From positions 124,001-188,000 of the forward strand of contig CANMLU010000007.1 in NCBI GenBank assembly GCA_947498815.1: 64,000 nt of DNA, given 5' to 3'. The notes beneath the pieces are model-generated. The model ran no database searches and was not told where the DNA came from. It saw only the letters and a list, made by a program, of their open reading frames with translations. Shown piece by piece: positions 16,915-26,131 of this stretch. A program made the position numbers and the translations under genes. Source of the stretch: an uncultured Aquimarina sp. (GTDB lineage Bacteria; Bacteroidota; Bacteroidia; Flavobacteriales; Flavobacteriaceae). Positions within the stretch are counted from its first letter, which is position 1. Each line of letters starts with the position of its first letter.

Positions 16915-18165
16915 ATGGAGCCCCATTTGAGTGCTAAAGGAAAACATTTTTATGCTATTGGTTTGAGCTATAAAAAAGCTGATGCCGAGATAAGAGGGAA
17001 TTTCAGTATCACTGATGAGGCTAAACAGAATATTCTATCACAAGCCCAAACTGAAGGCATTTCTTCTCTTGTGGTAATTTCTACATGTAACAGAACCGAG
17101 TTATATGGTTTTGCAGAACATCCTTTTCAACTCATCAAATTACTTTGTGAACATACCCATGGTACAGTTGAAGAATTTGAAAAAGTAGCCTATGTTCATA
17201 AAAATAGCGCTGCTGTTTCTCATCTTTTTAAAGTAGGAACTGGATTAGATAGCCAGATTCTGGGTGATTTTGAAATTATCAGTCAAATAAAAATAAGCTT
17301 TAAGCAATCCAAAAAAGAGGAAATGATTAATCCTTTTATGGAGCGCTTGGTCAATGCTGTGATCCAGGCAAGTAAACGAATAAAGAATGAAACCGAAATT
17401 TCTAGCGGAGCCACTTCTGTGAGTTTTGCTGCAGTGCAATATATTTTGGCAAGAGTTCCTCATGTCTCGGACAAAAATTTATTGCTTTTTGGAACTGGAA
17501 AAATAGGGAGAAATACTTGTGAAAATTTAGTCAAGCATACCAAAAATGAACATATAGTTCTTATTAATAGAACAAAAACAAAAGCCGAGAAAATTGCAGG
17601 TAAATTTAATCTTGTTGTAAAAGATTATGCCAACATTCAGTCCGAGATAAAAAACTCTGATGTCTTGATTGTGGCCACTGGTGCTCAAAAACCCACAATT
17701 TCAAAGCAGCTTATTCACTCTGATAAACCTTTGCTAATATTGGATTTATCGATACCTCGCAATGTTTCATTGGATGTCACCGAGTTACCTAATGTTACCT
17801 TGGTCCACTTGGATGATCTGTCCAAAATGACGGATAGAACATTACAACGAAGAAAAGAGCACATTCCACAGGCAGAACATATTATTGAAGAAATAAAAGA
17901 AGAGTTTAGTAGTTGGTTAGAAACCAGAAAATTTGCACCAACAATCAAAGCGTTAAAAAATAAACTTACTTCGTTAAAGGAAGCAGAGATTGGAGCTCAA
18001 AGAAAGAAAATTTCTGATTTTAATGAAGAGCAAGCAGATATTATTAGCGATCGCATTATCCAAAAGATAACAAATCATTTTGCCAATCATCTTAAAGATG
18101 AAAACACTTCGGCAGATGAGAGCATAGAGCTTATTCAGAAAGTTTTCCAATTACAAAATAAATAA
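16915..18165 (+). CDS. hemA: glutamyl-tRNA reductase
   Basis: 416 residues. It reduces glutamyl-tRNA to glutamate-1-semialdehyde, the first committed step of the C5 tetrapyrrole pathway. The catalytic Cys is C58 in VVISTCNRTELYG. GLDSQILGDFEIISQIK is the conserved substrate-binding block, and LLLFGTGKIGRNT (about 193-205) is the NADPH site. A C-terminal dimerisation helix completes the usual layout. It heads the hemA-hemC-hemD-hemE-hemF run; the hemC start codon follows its stop after 2 nt. Confidence 0.97.
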   Translation: MEPHLSAKGKHFYAIGLSYKKADAEIRGNFSITDEAKQNILSQAQTEGISSLVVISTCNRTELYGFAEHPFQLIKLLCEHTHGTVEEFEKVAYVHKNSAAVSHLFKVGTGLDSQILGDFEIISQIKISFKQSKKEEMINPFMERLVNAVIQASKRIKNETEISSGATSVSFAAVQYILARVPHVSDKNLLLFGTGKIGRNTCENLVKHTKNEHIVLINRTKTKAEKIAGKFNLVVKDYANIQSEIKNSDVLIVATGAQKPTISKQLIHSDKPLLILDLSIPRNVSLDVTELPNVTLVHLDDLSKMTDRTLQRRKEHIPQAEHIIEEIKEEFSSWLETRKFAPTIKALKNKLTSLKEAEIGAQRKKISDFNEEQADIISDRIIQKITNHFANHLKDENTSADESIELIQKVFQLQNK

Positions 18166-18167
18166 TC

Positions 18168-19079
18168 TTGACTCGAACAATTCGTATAGGTACCAGAGAT
18201 AGTGAATTAGCGCTTTGGCAGGCTAATACAGTACAAAAACATCTAGAAGATTTGGGATATGCTACCCAATTAGTTCCTGTAAAGTCAACAGGAGACATTG
18301 TTTTGGATAAACCCTTATACGAACTAGGAATCACGGGTATTTTTACAAAAACTCTTGATGTCGCTATGCTCAATGGCGATATCGATATTGCGGTACATTC
18401 GATGAAGGATGTGCCCACGGCTTTGCCCACAGGTATTGTAGAGGCAGCCATTCTCGAAAGGGCCAATGTAAATGATATTTTGGTTCATAAAGGATTGAAC
18501 TTTTTGAAAGAAGAAGGTACTATAGCTACAGGAAGCTTGCGTCGAAAAGCACAGTGGTTGCATAAATATCCAGCTCATAATGTTGTAGACTTGCGTGGAA
18601 ATGTAAATACGCGAATGCAAAAATTGACAGACAATGACTGGAACGGAGCCATATTTGCTGCAGCTGGATTAGAACGTATTAATTTGACCCCAGAGAATTT
18701 TATGGATCTCGATTGGATGATTCCAGCACCGGCGCAAGGGGCAATGCTTGTTGTTGCAAAAGAGGATGATGAGTTTTGTCTGAAAGCATTATCAAATCTT
18801 AATCACAAGGCATCTGAGATTTGTGTACATATCGAACGAGAATTTCTGAGAGAATTAGAAGGAGGGTGCACCGCTCCAATTGGAGCGTTAGCAAAAATTA
18901 ATGGAGATTTTATTCATTTTACAGGAGCTTTATTCAGCTTGGATGGAAATCAGAAGATCGAAGTTGTAAAAAAGGTTGAAATTGGCAATGAAAAGGGTTT
19001 TGGGATAACCTGTGCCCAAGAAATATTAAATAATGGAGGAAGAGAATTGATGGCGAAGATAAAAAAGAATCTAAAGTAA
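18168..19079 (+). CDS. hemC: hydroxymethylbilane synthase
   Basis: 303 residues. It polymerises four porphobilinogen units to hydroxymethylbilane. The cofactor-bearing Cys is C234 in EGGCTAPIGA. RIGTRDSELALWQ at the N-terminus, AVHSMKDVP and GSLRRKAQWL are the standard motifs. The start is TTG at 18168, two bases after the hemA stop; no ATG fits the conserved N-terminus, so translation is probably coupled to hemA. Confidence 0.95.
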   Translation: MTRTIRIGTRDSELALWQANTVQKHLEDLGYATQLVPVKSTGDIVLDKPLYELGITGIFTKTLDVAMLNGDIDIAVHSMKDVPTALPTGIVEAAILERANVNDILVHKGLNFLKEEGTIATGSLRRKAQWLHKYPAHNVVDLRGNVNTRMQKLTDNDWNGAIFAAAGLERINLTPENFMDLDWMIPAPAQGAMLVVAKEDDEFCLKALSNLNHKASEICVHIEREFLRELEGGCTAPIGALAKINGDFIHFTGALFSLDGNQKIEVVKKVEIGNEKGFGITCAQEILNNGGRELMAKIKKNLK

Positions 19080-19102
19080 AAATATAAAAACGCACTCTCG
19101 TT

Positions 19103-19541
19103 CCCTCTCCTTGGGGAGAGGGTTAGGGTGAGGGGTTGCATGAATATAGAAACTCAAATATCAAGATTACTTCGAAAGGAACAAACCAAAGTTGAAGCAA
19201 AACTTTGGAAGTATCTTCGTAACCGCAGATTTGAGAATTTGAAATTCAGAAGACAACACCCATTAAAAAAATATATTGTTGATTTCATTAATATAGATCA
19301 TCAACTTATTATTGAATTGGATGGAGAATACCATAATGATATTCTTCAGCAAGAAAAGGACCGATTAAGAGATTTGTACCTTGAAGCTTTGGGATATTCA
19401 GTTCTTAGATTCGAAAACAAAGTGGTTTTTGAGAATCCCAAAATGATTTTTGATAGTATTAAAGAATCGGTTGGGATGGGAACAGGAAAGAAGACGGATG
19501 GTAAAAATCCCCTCACCCTAACCCTCTCCCCAAGGAGAGGG
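19103..19541. mobile_element. 439-bp DUF559 cassette bounded by perfect 33-bp inverted repeats
   Basis: The left repeat is 19103-19135 and the right repeat 19509-19541; they are perfect reverse complements over 33 bp. Each starts at the outer edge with CCCTCTCCTTGGGGAGAGGG (itself a hairpin) and continues inward with TTAGGGTGAGGGG. The only gene inside encodes a DUF559 nuclease-like domain. The unit lies between the hemC stop and the body of hemD, and no native hemD start codon is left. No target duplication is obvious at the edges. Confidence 0.75.
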
Positions 19542-20192
19542 GATAAATCCACTACCATATTATCCACAAAAAAATTCACAATAGCCCAAAAAGAATTGTT
19601 ACTTAATTCGAGAATTGGTTTTGTTGAATATGATGCTATCCAGATAGAATTGTTGGAAAAGGAGATTGATAGTACAATTGAAAATGCCATTTTTACAAGC
19701 AAGAACGCAGTAAAGGCGGTTTTAGATTCTGGAATAAGCATTTCAAATTGTTTTTGTGTGGGCTCAACAACAAAAAAACTTTTAGAAAAGAATGGGCAAA
19801 AAGTGATCGAAACGGCTCAAAATGCAACAGATTTAGCCAAAATTATTGTAAAAAAGTATAAAAATGAACAATTTGTGTTTTTTTGCGGAAATATGAGAAG
19901 AAATGAGTTGCCAGATCTTCTAAATCAAAATAATATTGAGCTAAAAGAAGAAATAGTATATAAAACACATCAAAATTTGAAAAAATTTGATCGTTCTTTT
20001 GAGGGTGTATTGTTTTTTAGCCCATCGGCGATTCAAAGCTATGTTACTAATAATAAAATTAATAAGAGTGTTGCTTTTTGTATTGGAAATACAACAGCTT
20101 CTGAAGCCAAAAAATATACAGACGACACCATTATAGCAAATAAACCCACTGTAGAAAATGTAATTGTTCAAGCAGTGAAGTATTTTAAATAA
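19140..20192 (+). CDS. hemD: DUF559 endonuclease-like domain fused to uroporphyrinogen-III synthase
   Basis: About 350 residues from the ATG at 19140 (an earlier GTG at 19128 lies inside the repeat). Residues 1-108 are a DUF559 domain of the PD-(D/E)XK-like type: KFRRQHPLKKYIVDF, LIIELDGEYH and the closing GYSVLRFENKVV block. Residues about 122-136 (NPLTLTLSPRRGD) are the translated inverted repeat. The last 214 residues are HemD, opening TTILSTKKFTIAQKELLL and containing AIFTSKNAVKAVLDSG and VLFFSPSAIQSYV. HemD cyclises hydroxymethylbilane with inversion of ring D. The first ATG within the HemD part is deep in the domain, so HemD can apparently only be made as a fusion. Confidence 0.8.
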   Translation: MNIETQISRLLRKEQTKVEAKLWKYLRNRRFENLKFRRQHPLKKYIVDFINIDHQLIIELDGEYHNDILQQEKDRLRDLYLEALGYSVLRFENKVVFENPKMIFDSIKESVGMGTGKKTDGKNPLTLTLSPRRGDKSTTILSTKKFTIAQKELLLNSRIGFVEYDAIQIELLEKEIDSTIENAIFTSKNAVKAVLDSGISISNCFCVGSTTKKLLEKNGQKVIETAQNATDLAKIIVKKYKNEQFVFFCGNMRRNELPDLLNQNNIELKEEIVYKTHQNLKKFDRSFEGVLFFSPSAIQSYVTNNKINKSVAFCIGNTTASEAKKYTDDTIIANKPTVENVIVQAVKYFK

Positions 20193-20234
20193 TTCAAACA
20201 ATAAGATTCCTTCAGTAAGGATGATATAAAGAAT

Positions 20235-21266
20235 ATGACAGCAATTAAAAACGATTTATTTCTACGAGCATTAAAAGGGGAAACAGTAGAGCGGCCACCG
20301 GTATGGATGATGCGCCAGGCAGGAAGATATTTGCCAGAATTTATGGCACTGAAGAAGAAGTATGATTTCTTTACGAGATGTCGTACTCCGGAATTGGCTT
20401 CAGAAATTACAGTACAACCTATTGATATTATAGGCCCGGATGCGGCAATTTTATTTAGCGATATTTTGGTCATTCCGCAAGCAATGAATATCGAGGTCGA
20501 AATGAAAGATGGTATAGGCCCTTGGTTACCTAATCCGATCCGGTCTTTAAAAGATGTTGAGCAAGTTATTGTACCAGATGTTCATGAAGAACTTGGGTAT
20601 GTAATGGATGCAATTAAACTAACCAAAGAACGCCTTGATAATCGAGTGCCTTTGATTGGTTTTGCAGGCTCACCATGGACTATCCTTTGTTATGCAGTGC
20701 AAGGACAAGGATCTAAGAATTTTGACAAGGCCAAGGAGCTGTGTTTTACGCAGCCTGAAGCTGCACACCAATTATTACAAAAAATTACTGATACAACTAT
20801 TGCTTACCTCAAAGCAAAAGTGGCTACAGGTGTAAATGCAGTGCAGGTATTTGATAGCTGGGGAGGAATGTTATCACCTGTGGATTATCAAGAGTTCTCA
20901 TGGAAATATATTCAACAAATCATAGATGCATTAAAAGATGAGACCCAAGTAATTGTTTTTGGTAAAGGATGTTGGTTTGCACTACAAGATATGGCAAAAT
21001 CTGGGGCTGCTGCACTTGGTGTAGACTGGACATGCTCTGCACGCAATGCGCGATACCTCACAGGAGGAAATATTACGCTTCAAGGTAATTTTGACCCTTC
21101 AAGATTATTATCACCACCAGCAGAGATCAAAAAAATGGTGAAACAAATGATCGACGAGTTTGGGAAAGATCGATATATCGCAAACTTAGGACATGGGATT
21201 TTACCAAACATACCAGTAGAGAATGCCCAAGCATTTGTCGATGCCGTAAAAGAATATCAAGGATAA
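20235..21266 (+). CDS. hemE: uroporphyrinogen decarboxylase
   Basis: 343 residues. It removes four carboxyl groups from uroporphyrinogen III to give coproporphyrinogen III. The signature [16 protein letters not shown] (about 21-36) and the second motif [16 protein letters not shown] (about 140-155) are complete. [22 protein letters not shown] closes the domain. It follows the hemD fusion after 42 nt and is followed after 2 nt by the small 163-residue gene. Confidence 0.97.
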   Translation: MTAIKNDLFLRALKGETVERPPVWMMRQAGRYLPEFMALKKKYDFFTRCRTPELASEITVQPIDIIGPDAAILFSDILVIPQAMNIEVEMKDGIGPWLPNPIRSLKDVEQVIVPDVHEELGYVMDAIKLTKERLDNRVPLIGFAGSPWTILCYAVQGQGSKNFDKAKELCFTQPEAAHQLLQKITDTTIAYLKAKVATGVNAVQVFDSWGGMLSPVDYQEFSWKYIQQIIDALKDETQVIVFGKGCWFALQDMAKSGAAALGVDWTCSARNARYLTGGNITLQGNFDPSRLLSPPAEIKKMVKQMIDEFGKDRYIANLGHGILPNIPVENAQAFVDAVKEYQG

Positions 21267-21268
21267 GA

Positions 21269-21760
21269 ATGAAATTTGGGAGTCTGATAAAGCGATTTAG
21301 CTTTAAACAATTATTTAGATTGTCGATCTTCATGCTTCAAAATCCTTTGTTTATATACCCTACATTAAAAGCGACCAGACGGGCTATAGGGATTTGTAAT
21401 TCATTATTTGGTAAAGAACATCATGGCAATGGAAAATCAAATGCAGTAAGACATGCGTTATGGAGCATATTGATTTGTCAAAACATATTCAAAATGATCA
21501 AAAATGAAGAAAAATCGATCCATTGGACCCAAAAAGTGACCGATTTACACGAAAAACTAGCTCCAAACGCTCCATTGGAAACTACAATGGATTTGCATAA
21601 TAATGAAGTAGGTAGAAAGTATTTTAATACTGTAAAGTACTATTCTGAAGAAGAGATTATTCTTTTTTTAGAAGAAAAAGTTCTCAAGGCTAAAGAAGTG
21701 TCTGATACCAATACAATGTTAAATCATAAAAATGATTTGGTTTATCTTACGGGAGAATAA
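21269..21760 (+). CDS. DUF6973-like protein in the haem operon
   Basis: 163 residues. Conserved-looking blocks are HHGNGKSNAVRHALWSILICQNI (about 51-73) and TTMDLHNNEVGRKYF (about 104-118), rich in His, Asn and Asp. I believe these are the hallmark of a Bacteroidota family listed as DUF6973, but I could not check. No signal peptide is clear. It begins 2 nt after hemE, so it is co-transcribed with it. A perfect hairpin follows. Function unknown. Confidence 0.6.
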   Translation: MKFGSLIKRFSFKQLFRLSIFMLQNPLFIYPTLKATRRAIGICNSLFGKEHHGNGKSNAVRHALWSILICQNIFKMIKNEEKSIHWTQKVTDLHEKLAPNAPLETTMDLHNNEVGRKYFNTVKYYSEEEIILFLEEKVLKAKEVSDTNTMLNHKNDLVYLTGE

Positions 21761-21762
21761 GA

Positions 21763-21807
21763 AATTAGTAGTTATTTGAAACATTTTGTTTCAAATAACT
21801 ACTAATT
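21763..21807. terminator. perfect 20-bp stem hairpin between the DUF6973-like and EI24 genes
   Basis: Arms 21763-21782 and 21788-21807 (AATTAGTAGTTATTTGAAAC) pair without a mismatch around a 5-nt loop. No T tract follows, only AAAAATAAAT. It may end or attenuate the hemA-hemE transcript, or protect its 3' end, before the EI24 and hemF genes. Confidence 0.6.
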
Positions 21808-21836
21808 AAAAATAAATCAATCAAAAACAGTGACAT

Positions 21837-22625
21837 ATGTTTAAGAATATCATTAATGGCATTAAAGCTTATTTTGGAACATTCCAACTTATTTCAAAAC
21901 TAGGGCTGTGGAAATACTTTGCCATACCTATCTTAATTAGTGTAATCACCGGATTATCGTTTATAGCCTTGGTGTATTTCTTTTCTGGCAATTTAGGGTC
22001 TTTAATTTCCAAGGCATGGGTCTGGGAATGGGGATCTGAAACATTTGCTACTATAAGCACCTATATAGGAGGTCTTGTAATTCTGGTTTTAGGACTAATA
22101 TTGTATAAGCATATCGTTATGGCATTATCGGCCCCATTTATGAGTCCAGTTTCAGAAAAAGTAGAAGCACATCTTCTGGGAGCTACAAATCATGAACATA
22201 GAAATACTTCTTTTGCGCAACAACTATCACGAGGTATTCGTATTAATGTCCGAAATCTAGTAAGAGAATTATTATTTATGATCCCCTTGCTTATCTTAAG
22301 TCTTATTCCTGTTGTTGGGATTTTGGCCACGATCCTAATTTTTGTAATACAGGCATATTATGTTGGTTTTGGTAATATGGATTACACGATGGAACGTCAT
22401 TTTGGCTATAAAGAAAGTGTGCAATTTGTAAGAAAACACAGAGGGACAGCGATTGGTAATGGAATCGTATTTGTACTGATGCTTTTTATACCCATACTTG
22501 GGTTTATTATCACATTACCTATTTCTGTGGTGGCAGCTTCAACTGAAACGGTAAAGATTTTAGAAGAAAAGAAATTAATAACTCATAGCGTTACAACATC
22601 AATTCCAAAAGAAATTGAGGAATAG
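21837..22625 (+). CDS. EI24 / CysZ-like membrane protein
   Basis: 262 residues with four long hydrophobic segments: about 23-50, 72-98, 142-175 and 205-235. The GLWKYFAIPILIS start, the ALSAPFMSPVSEKVE block and the GFGNMDYTMERHFGYKESVQFVRKHRG region match the EI24 domain family (CysZ sulfate-permease relatives). Whether it carries sulfate is not shown. It sits 24 nt before hemF on the same strand, so it may be part of the haem unit. Confidence 0.75.
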   Translation: MFKNIINGIKAYFGTFQLISKLGLWKYFAIPILISVITGLSFIALVYFFSGNLGSLISKAWVWEWGSETFATISTYIGGLVILVLGLILYKHIVMALSAPFMSPVSEKVEAHLLGATNHEHRNTSFAQQLSRGIRINVRNLVRELLFMIPLLILSLIPVVGILATILIFVIQAYYVGFGNMDYTMERHFGYKESVQFVRKHRGTAIGNGIVFVLMLFIPILGFIITLPISVVAASTETVKILEEKKLITHSVTTSIPKEIEE

Positions 22626-22648
22626 GTTTATGCTTGAGAAATTGAGAT

Positions 22649-23560
22649 ATGACTACAATGAAAGACAAATTTTATAACTACATACAAGAACTTCAGGATA
22701 CAATCACTTTAAAACTCGAAGAAGTCGATGGTAAAGCCAAGTTTCAAGAAGATATTTGGAAACGACCCGAAGGAGGAGGAGGTAGAACCAGAGTGATTGA
22801 AAATGGCAATGTATTTGAAAAAGGAGGAGTAAACATCTCTGGTGTACATGGAGCTTTACCCGAAGCGATGCAAAGCTATTTTAATGTAGGAAAAGTCAAC
22901 TTTTTTGCTTGTGGATTATCATTAGTATTGCATCCAACAAACCCAATGGTGCCTACAGTGCATGCCAATTGGAGATATTTTGAAATGTATGATAAAGAAG
23001 GTCAATTAGTTGATAGTTGGTTTGGTGGTGGTCAAGATTTAACACCATATTATCTATTTGAAGAAGATGCAAAGCATTTTCATCAAGTTTGTAAAACCTC
23101 TTGTGATAAACACAATCCAGATTTTTACCCCATATACAAGAAAAAATGTGACGAGTATTTCTATAATACTCATCGGGAGGAATGTAGAGGAATAGGAGGG
23201 TTGTTTTTTGATTATTGCAAGGCAAATGACACCATGGAAATGCAAGATTGGTATGATTTTGTTACCGAAGTTGGGGATAGTTTTCTTGAAGCCTATGTTC
23301 CTATTGTGGAGCGAAGAAAAGAAATTCAATATTCTGATAATCAAAGAGATTGGCAAGAAATACGACGAGGGCGATATGTAGAATTTAACCTGGTTCATGA
23401 TAAAGGAACATTATTTGGACTAAAAACTAATGGTCGAATTGAAAGCATCTTAATGAGCCTTCCGCCTCGTGTTCAATGGAGGTATGATCATGTTCCAAAA
23501 CCGGAAAGCGAAGAAGAAAAATTGGTTAAAGTGCTTAAAAACACCGTTGAATGGTTGTAA
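22649..23560 (+). CDS. hemF: oxygen-dependent coproporphyrinogen III oxidase
   Basis: 303 residues. It decarboxylates coproporphyrinogen III to protoporphyrinogen IX with O2, which fits an aerobic organism. Motifs: GGRTRVIENGNVFEKGGVN, the active-site block WFGGGQDLTPYYLFEEDAKHFH (about 112-133) and the closing RRGRYVEFNLVHDKGTLFGL. A second possible start four codons in (MKDKFYNY) exists. Its product is the substrate of HemJ. Confidence 0.96.
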   Translation: MTTMKDKFYNYIQELQDTITLKLEEVDGKAKFQEDIWKRPEGGGGRTRVIENGNVFEKGGVNISGVHGALPEAMQSYFNVGKVNFFACGLSLVLHPTNPMVPTVHANWRYFEMYDKEGQLVDSWFGGGQDLTPYYLFEEDAKHFHQVCKTSCDKHNPDFYPIYKKKCDEYFYNTHREECRGIGGLFFDYCKANDTMEMQDWYDFVTEVGDSFLEAYVPIVERRKEIQYSDNQRDWQEIRRGRYVEFNLVHDKGTLFGLKTNGRIESILMSLPPRVQWRYDHVPKPESEEEKLVKVLKNTVEWL

Positions 23561-23641
23561 ATTGATTTTTTTTTATTATCTTGCGGCGTATTCATTTAGA
23601 ACTTACATCATTAAGTTTTAAATATTTAACCCAAATCACAT

Positions 23642-24244
23642 ATGAAAAAATTTCTACTATTATTTACTGCAGTCCTTCTGGTAGGGTGTAATTTACCGAT
23701 CAAAAAGGAGGGATTTAAAAAATTCTCTAAGAATAAAATTGAATTTAAAAACAATACTCTTGTTCTTACTAGTGATTATGTAAAAGTATCACCAGAAGAA
23801 TTCAAAACAAGAATAGATTCTTTAAAGGATAAGCCAAAATTTCAAAAGGTAGCCATACAAGAATTGAAAAAAATACAAGATAAAAAAGTGGATTTCGAAC
23901 TATTTGTAGATGATACAAATGTAGAGAACTATGTTTTTATTTATACTTGTGACTTCTATCAGTTTGACGAGCACAGAGCTGCACGAGTAGTACAAGCACT
24001 TAGTGATCAAGTAAAAGACGAATCAAATATTCAGGAAGTGAGATATAAGAGAATTCACGGACGATTTTTCTTTACTCCGACATCAAAAGTCGTAAAGCTT
24101 AAGTATTTGAAAGCCTACAAAAAGGATAGAAAATTCCAAACAGAATATATTGTTGCTTCAAAATCTGGAGGTATCGGATTGCTTATTAGTAATCTTGAAG
24201 ATATTGATTTTGAAAGCTCAATAAAGCGTTTAGCCGTAAAATAA
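23642..24244 (+). CDS. hypothetical lipoprotein
   Basis: 200 residues with a lipoprotein signal (LLLFTAVLLVGC, Cys at 16). The mature part is Lys-rich with mixed helix and strand and no recognised motif. It is separated from hemF by 81 nt and from the next gene by a terminator hairpin (24281-24315), so it appears to be a single-gene unit. Function unknown. Confidence 0.65.
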   Translation: MKKFLLLFTAVLLVGCNLPIKKEGFKKFSKNKIEFKNNTLVLTSDYVKVSPEEFKTRIDSLKDKPKFQKVAIQELKKIQDKKVDFELFVDDTNVENYVFIYTCDFYQFDEHRAARVVQALSDQVKDESNIQEVRYKRIHGRFFFTPTSKVVKLKYLKAYKKDRKFQTEYIVASKSGGIGLLISNLEDIDFESSIKRLAVK

Positions 24245-24280
24245 GATTGATATAGGACCTTTTATGGTCTTCGACAACTA

Positions 24281-24315
24281 AAATGCCGTATCTTAGATTT
24301 AAGAACGGCATTTTT
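24281..24315 (+). terminator. rho-independent terminator
   Basis: AAATGCCGT (24281-24289) pairs with ACGGCATTT (24305-24313), followed by more T residues. It lies 37 nt past the stop of the upstream lipoprotein gene. Confidence 0.75.
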
Positions 24316-24356
24316 CGTTATCAATATTTTGCTATCGGAAATTTAAGATTGAAAAA

Positions 24357-24767
24357 ATGAAGAAACTGATGTTTTTTATGTTTTTGATTGTGATAGCTAG
24401 CTGTGCTCGAAAGGTAGAACCGACAGCAGAAAACATCAATACCATATTTGCTTCCAAAGATTTCACATTTGAATTTAATAGAGTCGATGGTAAAAAACAA
24501 TCGCTGAGCTTTAGAAATGATTATTTGGTATATAAAAGTGATCAACCTACATTTCGAAGAGGTATTGAATATAATGAAGTACTGCTGATCAATGATTTTA
24601 TCCAAAATATAGTTCGTTTACATTCAAAAACACGAAATCCTAAAACTTCGTCTTATTACGTTATAAAAAATACGGCTTACAAAGTGGTTATTGTGCCCGA
24701 TCAACAGGATTATTATTTTGATGCATTGATTAAAACATTAAAACTTGATACTGCCGTGCAGAAATAG
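24357..24767 (+). CDS. hypothetical lipoprotein
   Basis: 136 residues with a lipoprotein signal (MKKLMFFMFLIVIASC, Cys at 16). The mature domain is a short mixed alpha/beta sequence. The phrase TSSYYVIKNTAYKVVIVPDQQDYYFDALIKTL suggests a strand-helix end. It ends 11 nt before the convergent sensor kinase gene. No family recognised. Confidence 0.6.
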   Translation: MKKLMFFMFLIVIASCARKVEPTAENINTIFASKDFTFEFNRVDGKKQSLSFRNDYLVYKSDQPTFRRGIEYNEVLLINDFIQNIVRLHSKTRNPKTSSYYVIKNTAYKVVIVPDQQDYYFDALIKTLKLDTAVQK

Positions 24768-24778
24768 CTTTAAATATG

Positions 24779-26131
24779 CTATCCAAATACCAACGAGAAC
24801 GTGGTTTCTTTATTGAGGATTGAATACGCAGTAAGGCTTCCTCCGTGTAAGTGCATGATTTGTTTTGAAAGACTCAGGCCAATACCCGATCCTTCTTTTT
24901 TTGTAGTAAAAAATGGAACAAAAATTTGAGTCATGATTTCGGGTGATATTCCGGGGCCATTATCTTTGACAGCAATATACTTTTCTCCCGTTTTTGTTAT
25001 TCCTGATATAAACTGCAAATGAGCAGCACTGGTTTCATGCAGAGATTGTATGGCATTTTTTGAAAGGTTCAACAAAATTTGAGTGATGAGCTTCTCGTCA
25101 GCAAAAATCTCTAAATCTTCATGGGTTGCGATAATGTCAAATAAAATTGAGCTGTTGCCAATTTCCTGACTTGCTAGCACCTTAATTTTTTCTAACAACT
25201 TGTTTACCTTGATAATCTTTTTATCTGGAGCTGGTACATTTAAAAAACTTCGATAAGATTGTACAAAACTCATTAAATCCTGCCCTTGGTTTTTAATAAC
25301 TTCTAGCCCCTTTACGGTATTCTGGATTTTCTTTTCATCAATTTGTGTAGCCAAAACAACCCCATTTTCATCTTTATAATACCCCAAAATAGATTCAGAT
25401 ATCGAAGTAATTGGGGTAACAGAATTCATGATTTCATGTGTTAAAACCCGTATTAGTTTTATCCAAGAATCGGTTTCTTTTTTATCAAGTTCGCTATTTA
25501 TATCTTGTATAGTTATCAAGTTTAGTGTTTCATTGTTCAATACTATATCACTTGATTTAATTGCCAACTGTATGGTTTCTCGTTCGTTGGTGAGTTCGAA
25601 TAGTTTTCTCTCAAAAGGTTTGATCGTTTTGAATATATGATGCAATTTTTCATCAACTTGAGCCAATTGACTAATGTGATTAAGAGGAGTGTAGTTTAAC
25701 AGTTTTTCGATTTTTGGGTTTGCATAAAGAATATGCCCTCTTGAGTTAAAAGTCAAAATACCAATCTCGGCCTGTTTTAAGATCTCTTGATAGTATTGTT
25801 CTTGAGATTGGTTTTTTAAATGTACTTTTTGAATTATAGTATTCAAAACATTAAGACTTTGATTGAGCTCATTAAATGAAGCTACATCACCTTTTTCGGG
25901 AAAACGCAGCGTAAAATCTTCATTTTTTATTGCATTAAAAAAGAAAGCAATCTTTCTATTATTATGGTTTAAATATCTTATTATAGCTATGGTTTGTAGA
26001 GAGAGGAAAACCAATAAAATTATAGAAATAACATACTGATTTTTGACAAAAGTAAAAGCCATAATTATAGCCGTAAGTGATAGTAAGACTACTCTTAAGA
26101 CCGATTTTGTGTAAAATTTTTTACTGATCAT
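24779..26131 (-). CDS. membrane sensor histidine kinase (NtrY-like)
   Basis: 450 residues. Two membrane helices (about 11-30 and 33-53), a short HAMP-like linker, a PAS domain (about 105-225, with QAEIGILTFNSRGHILYANP), then a HisKA domain with the phospho-acceptor H232 in LIRVLTHEIMNSVTPI and an HATPase domain: N box NLSKNAIQ, G1 DNGPGIS, G2 GSGIGLSLSKQIM. Its start overlaps the regulator's stop (TAATG), so the two are translated together. It probably reports on envelope or efflux stress, inferred from the divergent export cluster. Confidence 0.9.
   Translation of the reverse strand: MISKKFYTKSVLRVVLLSLTAIIMAFTFVKNQYVISIILLVFLSLQTIAIIRYLNHNNRKIAFFFNAIKNEDFTLRFPEKGDVASFNELNQSLNVLNTIIQKVHLKNQSQEQYYQEILKQAEIGILTFNSRGHILYANPKIEKLLNYTPLNHISQLAQVDEKLHHIFKTIKPFERKLFELTNERETIQLAIKSSDIVLNNETLNLITIQDINSELDKKETDSWIKLIRVLTHEIMNSVTPITSISESILGYYKDENGVVLATQIDEKKIQNTVKGLEVIKNQGQDLMSFVQSYRSFLNVPAPDKKIIKVNKLLEKIKVLASQEIGNSSILFDIIATHEDLEIFADEKLITQILLNLSKNAIQSLHETSAAHLQFISGITKTGEKYIAVKDNGPGISPEIMTQIFVPFFTTKKEGSGIGLSLSKQIMHLHGGSLTAYSILNKETTFSLVFG

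Noticed and set aside
19128-19139. GTG start for the DUF559-HemD fusion at 19128
   Set aside because: It lies inside the left inverted repeat and adds only MRGC; the ATG at 19140 gives the usual DUF559 N-terminus.
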